This document shows, piece by piece, positions 55,098 through 62,681 of a DNA stretch of 64,000 nt; the stretch's first letter is position 1, and each line of letters opens with the position of its first letter. The translations under genes were made by a program, and so were the position numbers. The stretch comes from Kocuria marina (GTDB taxonomy: Bacteria; Actinomycetota; Actinomycetes; Actinomycetales; Micrococcaceae), in assembly GCF_000786655.1 (NCBI RefSeq), contig NZ_JROM01000055.1:1-64000 (forward strand), in the 5' to 3' direction. The notes below the pieces were generated by a model, which worked only from the letters and a program-made list of their open reading frames with translations, was not told the DNA's origin and ran no database searches.

Positions 55098-56921
55098 TTA
55101 GCGGCCGCTGCGGCGTCGTGCCGGGGTGCGCGGCGCGGGGGGCAGCACGGCGTCGAGGAAACGGGACCGGGCCCGGTTGGGCCGCCCACCCGGCGTGCGG
55201 GACAGGGACCACGAGAACACCAGGTGCTCGCGGGCGCGGGTGATCCCCACGTAGAACAGGCGCCGTTCCTCGTCCATGGCGTCCGGGGTGTCCGCGAAGG
55301 AGATGGGCATGAGTCCTTCGGAGAGCCCCACGAGGAACACGGCGTCCCACTCGAGGCCCTTGGCGGAGTGCATGGACGCGAGCGTGACCCCGTCCATCAC
55401 GGGTGCCTCCTGCGTGGTGGCGCGGCGCTCGAGCTCCTGCGCGAACCCCGCGAGCGATAGCGTCTCGCCCTGCTGCGCGGCGCGTTGCGCCATGGAGTCG
55501 GCCAGGGCCACGAGCGCGCGCAGGGACTCCCACTTGGCCCGGGTGGCGCTGTCCGAGCGCGGCGCACGCTCCGTGTAGCCCAGGGAGCCGAGCATGTCCC
55601 GTACCTGGCGGGGGACGTCCGCGCGATCGGCCCCGGCCGTGCGCGCGGCGGAGCGGATCTGCACGATGGCCTGGCGGATCTCGGGACGGTTGAAGAACCG
55701 CTCCGACCCCCGCAGCTGGAAGCCGATGTTCGCGTCCGCGAGCGCGGCCTCGAACGCCTGGGACTGGCCGTTGGTGCGGAACAGGACGGCGATCTCGTGG
55801 GGTGCCACGCCGTCGTCGATCAGATCCTGGATCCGCACGGCGACGCCGGCGGCCTCGGCCTCGTCGTCCGGGTACTCGTTCCACGTGGGCTCCGGTCCCC
55901 CGGGGCGCTGGGAGACCAAACGCAGCGGCGTGGCCCACGTGTCCGGGGTGGAACCGGGCAGGGGGCGGCGGGCCGCGAGCAGCCGGTTGGCGGTGTTGAC
56001 CACTTGCGGCGTGGAACGGTAGTCGCGGATCAGCTCCACGACCGCGGCCCCCGGGTGGCGGGACGGGAACTCGAGCAGGTGCCGGGACGTGGCCCCCGTG
56101 AACGAGTAGATGGTCTGGGAGGCGTCCCCCACCACGCACAGGTCGTCGCGGGAACCGAGCCACGCGTCGAGCAGCCGCTGTTGCAGCGGGGAGACGTCCT
56201 GGTACTCGTCCACCACGAACTGGCGGTACTGGGCGTGCACGGCCGCGGCGATGCGCTCGTCCTCCTCGAGGATCCCCACGGTGATCAGCAGGACGTCCTC
56301 GAAGTCGATCAGGTGCCGGTCCGCCTTGAGGTCCTCGTAGGACTGGTAGAGCCGCTGCATGGTGCGCACGTCGTAGCCGGCGGGCATGTCCCGGTCCTGC
56401 GCGGCGGGCGCATAGGTGTCCGGGGTGTACATGGAGACCTTGGCCCATTCGATCTCCGCGGCCACGTCCCGCACGGTCGCCCGGTCCGTGGTCAGGCGCA
56501 TCCCCTGGGCGGCCTCCGTGAGCAGCCGCGCCTTGTGGTTGACGAGTCCAGGCGGGGGCCCACCCACGGCCTGCGGCCAGAAGTACTGCAGTTGTCGCAG
56601 CGCCGCCGAGTGGAAGGTGCGCGCTTGGACGCCCGGGGCCCCGAGGGCGTGCAAGCGCTGGCGCATCTCGTTAGCGGCGCGCGCGGTGAACGTGAGCGCG
56701 AGGGTCTTCTGCGGGGTGTACACACCCGACGCGATGCCCCACGCGATGCGGTGGGTGATCGCGCGGGTCTTACCGGTCCCCGCCCCGGCGCGCACACACA
56801 CGGGCCCGTGCAGCGTGGTGGCCACGACCCGCTGTTCCGGGTCCAAGCCCCCCAGGATCCGTTCCTCGGCGGATGACTCGGCGGACCCCTGTGTGGATTG
56901 CTCGGCGGAGGGCTCGGTCAT
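55098..56921 (-). CDS. uvrD2: UvrD-like DNA helicase UvrD2, short form
   Basis: A 607-aa SF1A helicase. Motifs: VRAGAGTGKTRAI near 45 (I), TFTARAANEMRQRL (Ia), VDEYQDVSPLQQRLLDA near 230 (II), VGDASQTIYSFTGA (III), LIRDYRST (IV), SMHSAKGLEWDAVFLVGLSEG near 510 (V) and YVGITRAREHLVFSWS (VI). The order uvrD2-nudC-adnB-adnA is the mycobacterial one. Mycobacterial UvrD2 is about 700 aa with an HRDC domain and a tetracysteine motif after motif VI; here the protein ends about 30 residues after motif VI, in a basic tail. Start ATG 56921, or GTG 56927 overlapping the nudC stop. Confidence 0.9.
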   Translation of the reverse strand: MTEPSAEQSTQGSAESSAEERILGGLDPEQRVVATTLHGPVCVRAGAGTGKTRAITHRIAWGIASGVYTPQKTLALTFTARAANEMRQRLHALGAPGVQARTFHSAALRQLQYFWPQAVGGPPPGLVNHKARLLTEAAQGMRLTTDRATVRDVAAEIEWAKVSMYTPDTYAPAAQDRDMPAGYDVRTMQRLYQSYEDLKADRHLIDFEDVLLITVGILEEDERIAAAVHAQYRQFVVDEYQDVSPLQQRLLDAWLGSRDDLCVVGDASQTIYSFTGATSRHLLEFPSRHPGAAVVELIRDYRSTPQVVNTANRLLAARRPLPGSTPDTWATPLRLVSQRPGGPEPTWNEYPDDEAEAAGVAVRIQDLIDDGVAPHEIAVLFRTNGQSQAFEAALADANIGFQLRGSERFFNRPEIRQAIVQIRSAARTAGADRADVPRQVRDMLGSLGYTERAPRSDSATRAKWESLRALVALADSMAQRAAQQGETLSLAGFAQELERRATTQEAPVMDGVTLASMHSAKGLEWDAVFLVGLSEGLMPISFADTPDAMDEERRLFYVGITRAREHLVFSWSLSRTPGGRPNRARSRFLDAVLPPAPRTPARRRSGR

Positions 56922-56923
56922 GC

Positions 56924-57898
56924 TCACCACCCGCTCTCCGGCAGGTCATGGCCCAGCCAGCTCACGATCAGCGCGTGGGCGATGGACACCGGCCCCGGCA
57001 GGGTGATCTCACCCGCGGCGGCCTGGGACGTGAGCTCCTCCCGCGTGAACCACCGCACGTCCAGGATCTCCTCACCGTCCGGCACGGCGTGCGCGGTATG
57101 GGCGACCGCGCGGTACCCGAGCATGAGCGAGCGAGGGAACGGCCACGGTTGCGATCCCTGGTACTCGACGGTGTCCACCGTGATCCCGGCCTCCTCGCGC
57201 ACCTCGCGCACGACCGCTTGCTCGGCGGACTCCCCCGGCTCCACGAACCCCGCGAACGTGGAGAAGCGATTGCCCTGCCACAGCGCGGAGCGGCCCAGCA
57301 GGATCCGTTGTTCGCGGGGGTCCGGGTGATCGTCCACAATCGCCACGATGATGGCCGGATCGGTGCGGGGGAAATGCAGGGACTCGTCCTGGGGGCACAC
57401 GCGGGCCCATCCGGAGCGGATCACGTTCGTGAGCGTCCCGCAGCGCGGGCAGCGTGGGTGGTCCCGGTGCCACAGCGCCACGGCCTGGGCGGTGACGAGC
57501 AGCGCCGTGTGCTCCGGGTCCAGCGCGGTGGCCAGGGTGCGCAGCCCGTCCCACTGTGCGCCATCGTGACCGGGCAGGGACGTGTCCGAGGGGAAGGTTC
57601 GCAGGAGCACGCTCGTTCCGTCCGACAGGCGTCCCAGGTACACGTCCGGGCGGGCGGGATCCCCCGTGCTCGGCGGCACGTCACTCACCGGGACGAGCAG
57701 GAGCCGGTCCCCGTTGGTAGGCGCGTGCGCACCCCGCAGGACGAGCACGCGCGTGTCAGGGTCCTGCACCGCTCGGGCCACGAGATCCTCGCGTTCCCGC
57801 TCCACCGCGCCGCGCTCGAACGGGCGGCCGGCGAAGGGCAGATCGGCGGGGCGCAGCCGTGGTGCCGGGGCGGTGGAGGGGTCCTGGGAAGAAGTCAC
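56924..57898 (-). CDS. nudC: NADH/NAD-cap pyrophosphatase NudC
   Basis: A 324-aa Nudix hydrolase that splits NAD(H) and removes NAD caps from RNA. The zinc-ribbon is CPRCGTLTNVIRSGWARVCP, with a third and fourth metal ligand pattern that is partly degenerate (the second pair reads CPQD). The Nudix box is GFVEPGESAEQAVVREVREE with EEAGI, and the NudC-specific SQPWPFPRSLM follows. Start GTG 57898, with TACAGT 8 nt upstream and no ribosome binding site, so the transcript is probably leaderless. The upstream GTG in the longer frame is across the promoter. Confidence 0.93.
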   Translation of the reverse strand: MTSSQDPSTAPAPRLRPADLPFAGRPFERGAVEREREDLVARAVQDPDTRVLVLRGAHAPTNGDRLLLVPVSDVPPSTGDPARPDVYLGRLSDGTSVLLRTFPSDTSLPGHDGAQWDGLRTLATALDPEHTALLVTAQAVALWHRDHPRCPRCGTLTNVIRSGWARVCPQDESLHFPRTDPAIIVAIVDDHPDPREQRILLGRSALWQGNRFSTFAGFVEPGESAEQAVVREVREEAGITVDTVEYQGSQPWPFPRSLMLGYRAVAHTAHAVPDGEEILDVRWFTREELTSQAAAGEITLPGPVSIAHALIVSWLGHDLPESGW

Positions 57899-57981
57899 CC
57901 GCCCACTGTAGACCGGCCCCCGGACACCCATGTCCCTGCGTACACAGCCCCCTCCCGGGGCGGGCCGGTAGGGTGGGTGTG

Positions 57982-59244
57982 GTGAGAACGACCCCCGAAT
58001 TGCTGGCCGCCGTCGCGGCCGCGGCCGTGCCCGGGGTGGCCCCTGTGGCCACCGGTCCTTCTCCCGACGACGCCGCGGATTTCCGCTCGTGCGTGGTCCA
58101 GGACTCCGAGGGTCGCCGCTGGCGCGTCCGCAGTCCCCTGAACACCGAAGCGAGCATGCGCCTGGAGACCGAGCACCTGGTGCTGCAGGCGTTCACCCCG
58201 TCCGTGCGCTCGCGATTGCCGTTCCACCTACCCACGGTCGCGGGGTCCGTGGCGCAGGACGGGCTGCGCACCTTCGTGTACTCGCACCTGCCGGGTCACA
58301 CGCTCAGCCTGCGGGAGTTCCAGCGGCAGAACGAACATCCCGAACCTCCCGTGCACGCCCCCTCCCCGAGTGCGACGCCGCGCGCTCCCCTGGCCGTGCA
58401 ACTGGGCCGTTCGCTCGGGTGCCTTCATTCGCTGCCCCGTGCGCTCGTGATGGACGCGGACCTGCCCGCCTACAGCGCCGAACAGTGCCGCAAGCGCATG
58501 CTCCACGACCTCGATCAGGCCGCGACCACGGGGCTGATCCCCGGGGACCTGTTGCGCCGGTGGGAGGAGGCCCTCGAGGACACCACCCTGTGGCAGTTCT
58601 CCACGCGCGTGGTGCACGGGGACCTGCACGAGGACAACATCACCGTGGACCACGGTTCACTCGCATCCTTCACGGGGTGGAGTGATCTGCACGTGGGTGA
58701 TCCCGCGGTGGACTTCTCGTGGCTCGTGGGCATGTCCGACCCCGCGTTCGCGGACACCGTGCTGGAGGCCTACTCCGTGGCGGCCGTCCAACCCCCGGAC
58801 CGTCATCTGTTGCGCAGGGCACACCTCAAGGCCGAGTTCGCGCTCGCGGAATGGCTCGTGCGCGGTGTGGACCGGGGCATCACGTCCATGGTGGACAACG
58901 CCCAGCGGATGCTCGCGACCCTCGCGGCGGACGTGCGGGCCAGCGCGTCACCGTCCCCGGGGGTGGCCGGTCCGCCGCCCGTCCCACCGGCGCCGCCCGC
59001 CTCGGCCGCTTCGCCCGCCCCGCCGGCGTCACCCGCCTCGACCGCGTCGGCCGCCGCGTCCGGTGCGGATCGGACCGGCGACTCCGCCGATGACTCGGTG
59101 GACCGCGCTGACTCCGACGGTCGCACCCTCGACGGCGGCTCCGCCCCGGACGGTCACCCCAGCGACGACGGCTTGTCCCCCGGCCATCACTCCGGCGAGG
59201 GCGGCTCCTCCGCGGCGTCCGGATCCGTCACGCCCACCTCGTAG
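57982..59244 (+). CDS. Aminoglycoside-phosphotransferase-like protein
   Basis: A 420-aa protein of the APH/choline-kinase fold. RVVHGDLHEDNITVDHG near 215 is the catalytic-loop motif (HGDLHxxN). The next motif, normally IDWxD with the metal-binding Asp, reads SFTGWSDLHVGDPAVDFSWL, so the Asp is replaced by Thr. The nucleotide-loop Lys region is weak (WRVRSP). The last 120 residues are an Ala/Pro then Asp/Gly/Ser low-complexity tail. The final 58 nt overlap the convergent adnB end. GTG 57982 is preceded by TAGGGT at -14, suggesting leaderless expression. It may not be an active kinase. Confidence 0.75.
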   Translation: MRTTPELLAAVAAAAVPGVAPVATGPSPDDAADFRSCVVQDSEGRRWRVRSPLNTEASMRLETEHLVLQAFTPSVRSRLPFHLPTVAGSVAQDGLRTFVYSHLPGHTLSLREFQRQNEHPEPPVHAPSPSATPRAPLAVQLGRSLGCLHSLPRALVMDADLPAYSAEQCRKRMLHDLDQAATTGLIPGDLLRRWEEALEDTTLWQFSTRVVHGDLHEDNITVDHGSLASFTGWSDLHVGDPAVDFSWLVGMSDPAFADTVLEAYSVAAVQPPDRHLLRRAHLKAEFALAEWLVRGVDRGITSMVDNAQRMLATLAADVRASASPSPGVAGPPPVPPAPPASAASPAPPASPASTASAAASGADRTGDSADDSVDRADSDGRTLDGGSAPDGHPSDDGLSPGHHSGEGGSSAASGSVTPTS

Positions 59245-62200
59245 AGCGAGCTCACCACGGCCTCGAGTTCCGTCTCGTCCGCGAGGTCATGCGGGCGCAC
59301 CACCTGGTCCGCGGCCACGTAGTAGAACGCCGCCGAAACCCGCTCCACCGGGACCTCGTGCAACCGCGCGAACGCCAACCGGTACAGTGCGAGCTGCCCG
59401 GACTTGCGCTTGAGCTCCTGACCGTGCGGGATTCGCCCCGTTTTCCAGTCCACGAGTTCCCAGCCGTCCGCGGTGCGGAACACGGCGTCGATCCGACCGC
59501 GCACCGTGAGCGACCCCACCGGGGTCTCCACGGGCAGTTCGATCGCGTAGGGCTCCAGCGACGCCCACGGGCTGTTCCGGAAGGTCTCGGCGAGCCGGGG
59601 CAGGTCCAGGTCCTCGTCCACGTAGTCGTCGGAACCGGGCAGTTCGTCCGCGTCGAAGATCGCGGAGTCCCCGAAGTAGTTCTCGACCCACGTGTGGAAC
59701 GCCGTGCCCGCCCGGGCCGCGGAACCCGGTTTGCGCGGCATGGGTCGGCGCAGATTGCTGATGAACCCCTCGGGATCGGTGTCCATGGCCACGAGCGCGG
59801 ACGCGGAGACGTGGGAGGGCATGTGCACGCTGCGGTCCTCCTCGGACGCCGCGCGGCGACCCAGCAGCAGCTCCGCCTCGCGCCGCCACCGCGTGACCAC
59901 GTCACCGGAGGGCCCCTGTGCCAACTCCTCGTCCGTGAGCTCGCGGGTGTCCGGGAAACCGCGCTCGGCCACGGCACGGGCAGCGCGTTCCATGACCTCT
60001 CGACGGCCCCGGTGCGCCGGAGCGATCACGGTTTCCGTGAGCTCGCCGTCCGCGGAGCGTTCGGTGCGCACGAGTTCCGGTCCCTCCACGGGGTCGTACG
60101 GCCACAGCGCGCTGACCCGGGTGTCCCGCTGCGGGTTGGTGGCATCCGGTGCCGGCTCGACCCACGGGCCCGCCTCGAACCCGGGACTCGATCCCTCGAC
60201 CAACTCCCGCGCTTCGAGCAGGAACGGTGAGGCCTCCTTGACCTCCTGGGCGGTGCCCCGGAACACGCTGCCGGAGAGTTCGAGCAGGGATTTGGCACGC
60301 GTGAACGCGACATAGGCCAACCGGCGTTCCTCGGCGAGGTCGTACTGTTCGACGTCCTTCGCGAACTCCTCGTACGAACTCTCGAGCTCGCGCACGTCCG
60401 AGACGCGCGCGTCCCACTGCGGCAACTGAGCGGCGTCGCCCCGTAACGGCCACGGCAGCTTGGCCGCTTCCAGGGTCCACGCGGAGGACTTCTTGGAGGG
60501 GAAGTCGTTCTTGTTGAGCCCGGGGACGTAGACGTGATCCCACTCGAGGCCCTTGGAGGCGTGGACCGTGAGCAGTTGCACGGCGTCCCGGCGCGTGTGC
60601 GCGGGCGGAAGTTCCAGGCCGTTCTCCTCGTGGGACGCGGCCTCGAGCCAGTCCAGGAACGCGGCGACGTCGTGCGTGCGGGTCGTGGCCGTGAACTGAA
60701 CCGCCTGGTCGTGGAAGCCGTCCAGGTTGCGCCGCGCGTGCACGGGATCCTCCCCGGGCAGCGCGGCGAGTTCGATGTCGAGGCCCAGCACGGTCTCGAC
60801 CTCGTGGATCACGGTGGTCAGCTCGTCCCCGAGCACACTGCGCAGGTCTCGCACGTCCCGGCGCAGTGCGCGCAACCGGCGCATGCCCTCGGCACTGATC
60901 CCGCGACCGCGGGAGGAGACCCAGCCCTCGGGGGGCGGTGTCTCGAGCGCCTCGATCAGGCTCGCGCGGTCCACGATGTCCGCCATGACCACCGGCTCCT
61001 CGGCATCCTCGCCGGTGGTGGCCGCGTCGTCGCCGGGCTCCGGATCCTCGCCGCGCGCGGCCCGCTCGTGGCCGCGCTCGAGGGCCGCGGCCCAGTCGCC
61101 GAGTGCCGCGAGGTCGCGTGCACCCAGCCGCCACCTGGCACCGGCGAGCAACCGGGCGAGGGCGTCCGAGCGGCCCGGATCGGTGAGGACGTGGAGCATC
61201 GCGACGACGTCGGCGACCTCCGGGGTGTGCAACAGCCCGCCCAGTCCGACCACCTCGTAAGGGATGTCCCGGGCCTCGAGTTCCAGGCGGAGGGGTTCGA
61301 ACTGCGCGCGTTTGCGGCACAGCACGGCCATGGTGGGCATCTCGTCCGAGGCCTGGCCCTGATGCGCGGCCCGCTGGTCGTGGATCGACGCGGCCACGGC
61401 CTGGGCCTCCTCGGTGTCCGTGAAGTAGCGGCTCACCCGCACACGACCGCGCACCGCACCCGGCGCCGGGTCCAGCGGCGGGACCTCGACCGCGGCCGCG
61501 GAACGGCTCCACGCGGGCGGGGTGCGCAGCGGCTCGGCCACGGCGTTCGCGACCTCCAGGACCGCGAGGCTGTTGCGCCACGCCGTGGTGAGGAAGCTCG
61601 TGTCCGCGAACCGGGCCCGCTCCGCGTCCGAGGACCCCCGGACCGGGAAGTTTTCCACGAAACTGAACAGCTGGCCGGAGGACGCCCCCCGGAAGCCGTA
61701 GATGGACTGCTGGGGATCGCCCACGGCCATGACGCAGTGCCCCTCCCCGAACAGTCCCGAGAACAACGCCAGCTGGGCGTGGGACGTGTCCTGGAACTCG
61801 TCCAGCAGCACCACCGAGAAGCGTTCCCGCTCGACCGCGCGCGCGTGGGGGTCCACCCGCACGATCCGTGCCGCAAGGGCCAGCAGATCGCCGTAGTCGA
61901 GCGCGGAGTCCACGCGCTTGGCGGCGCGGAAGCGTTCCACGAGCTGCGCGAGGACCTCCGTCTGCTCCATCCGGCGCACGGCGTCCTGCACCTTGCGTCC
62001 CGGGGACTTCTTCCGCCCGTCCGGAGGGGTGTCCAGGCACATCGCCCGCAGCCGGCCCACGAACTCGTGGATCCGGCGCGGTTCCACGAGGTGCTCCGAG
62101 GCCTCGGACGCCAACTGCATGAGACCCGTGGTGAGCGTGGATGCGGCGGGCACGGTCGCGGGCAACGGGCCGTCCCAGCTCTGCACGAGGTCGTGCGCGA

Positions 62201-62681
62201 GCTGCCATGCCTGGGCCTGACCGAGCAGGACGGTGTCCGATTCCACGCCCAGCCGCAGCCCGTAACTGCGTACGAGCGAGTTCGCGTAGGAGTGGTACGT
62301 GCTGACCGTGGGCTCCTGCGCGGCGGCCGGGGCGTCGTCGTCCTCGGGCTCGTCGATGAGGCCCGCGCGGCGCAGGTTCCGCAGCTTCTGGTTGATCCGC
62401 TGGGACAGCTCACCCGCGGCCTTGCGCGTGAACGTGACACCGAGGATCTCGTCCGGGCGGGCCAGTCCGTTGGCCACGAGCCACGCGACGCGATCGGACA
62501 TGGTGGTCGTCTTGCCGGAACCCGCGCCCGCCACGACCAGCCGTGGGGTCAACGGGGACGCGATCACCGCGGCCTGTTGCTCGGTGGGTGGGAAGTCCCC
62601 GAGCGCCTCCGCGATCTCGTACGGGGAGTACCGGACGTCCTGCGGAGTGCGGGACTGGGGGACGGAATCCTGCTGGGTCAT
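59187..62681 (-). CDS. adnB: AdnB: helicase-nuclease subunit of the double-strand-break end-resection complex
   Basis: An 1,164-aa UvrD-like motor with a C-terminal RecB-family nuclease. Helicase motifs: VVAGAGSGKTTTM near 52, GVTFTRKAAGELSQRIN, VVLLDEFQDTSHAQ near 315, AVGDPQQSIYGFRGASSG, TVHASKGLEWDHVYVPGLNK near 718 and YVAFTRAKSLLELSGS. The nuclease has TAFHTWVENYFG, GRIDAVFRTADGWELVDWK near 1080 (metal Asp and Asp-x-Lys) and SGQLALYRLAFARL. In mycobacteria AdnAB resects DNA ends in place of RecBCD, and AdnB is the main motor. Starts at ATG 62681, overlapping the adnA stop by 4 nt. The stop lies inside the phosphotransferase-like gene on the other strand. Confidence 0.95.
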   Translation of the reverse strand: MTQQDSVPQSRTPQDVRYSPYEIAEALGDFPPTEQQAAVIASPLTPRLVVAGAGSGKTTTMSDRVAWLVANGLARPDEILGVTFTRKAAGELSQRINQKLRNLRRAGLIDEPEDDDAPAAAQEPTVSTYHSYANSLVRSYGLRLGVESDTVLLGQAQAWQLAHDLVQSWDGPLPATVPAASTLTTGLMQLASEASEHLVEPRRIHEFVGRLRAMCLDTPPDGRKKSPGRKVQDAVRRMEQTEVLAQLVERFRAAKRVDSALDYGDLLALAARIVRVDPHARAVERERFSVVLLDEFQDTSHAQLALFSGLFGEGHCVMAVGDPQQSIYGFRGASSGQLFSFVENFPVRGSSDAERARFADTSFLTTAWRNSLAVLEVANAVAEPLRTPPAWSRSAAAVEVPPLDPAPGAVRGRVRVSRYFTDTEEAQAVAASIHDQRAAHQGQASDEMPTMAVLCRKRAQFEPLRLELEARDIPYEVVGLGGLLHTPEVADVVAMLHVLTDPGRSDALARLLAGARWRLGARDLAALGDWAAALERGHERAARGEDPEPGDDAATTGEDAEEPVVMADIVDRASLIEALETPPPEGWVSSRGRGISAEGMRRLRALRRDVRDLRSVLGDELTTVIHEVETVLGLDIELAALPGEDPVHARRNLDGFHDQAVQFTATTRTHDVAAFLDWLEAASHEENGLELPPAHTRRDAVQLLTVHASKGLEWDHVYVPGLNKNDFPSKKSSAWTLEAAKLPWPLRGDAAQLPQWDARVSDVRELESSYEEFAKDVEQYDLAEERRLAYVAFTRAKSLLELSGSVFRGTAQEVKEASPFLLEARELVEGSSPGFEAGPWVEPAPDATNPQRDTRVSALWPYDPVEGPELVRTERSADGELTETVIAPAHRGRREVMERAARAVAERGFPDTRELTDEELAQGPSGDVVTRWRREAELLLGRRAASEEDRSVHMPSHVSASALVAMDTDPEGFISNLRRPMPRKPGSAARAGTAFHTWVENYFGDSAIFDADELPGSDDYVDEDLDLPRLAETFRNSPWASLEPYAIELPVETPVGSLTVRGRIDAVFRTADGWELVDWKTGRIPHGQELKRKSGQLALYRLAFARLHEVPVERVSAAFYYVAADQVVRPHDLADETELEAVVSSLYEVGVTDPDAAEEPPSPE

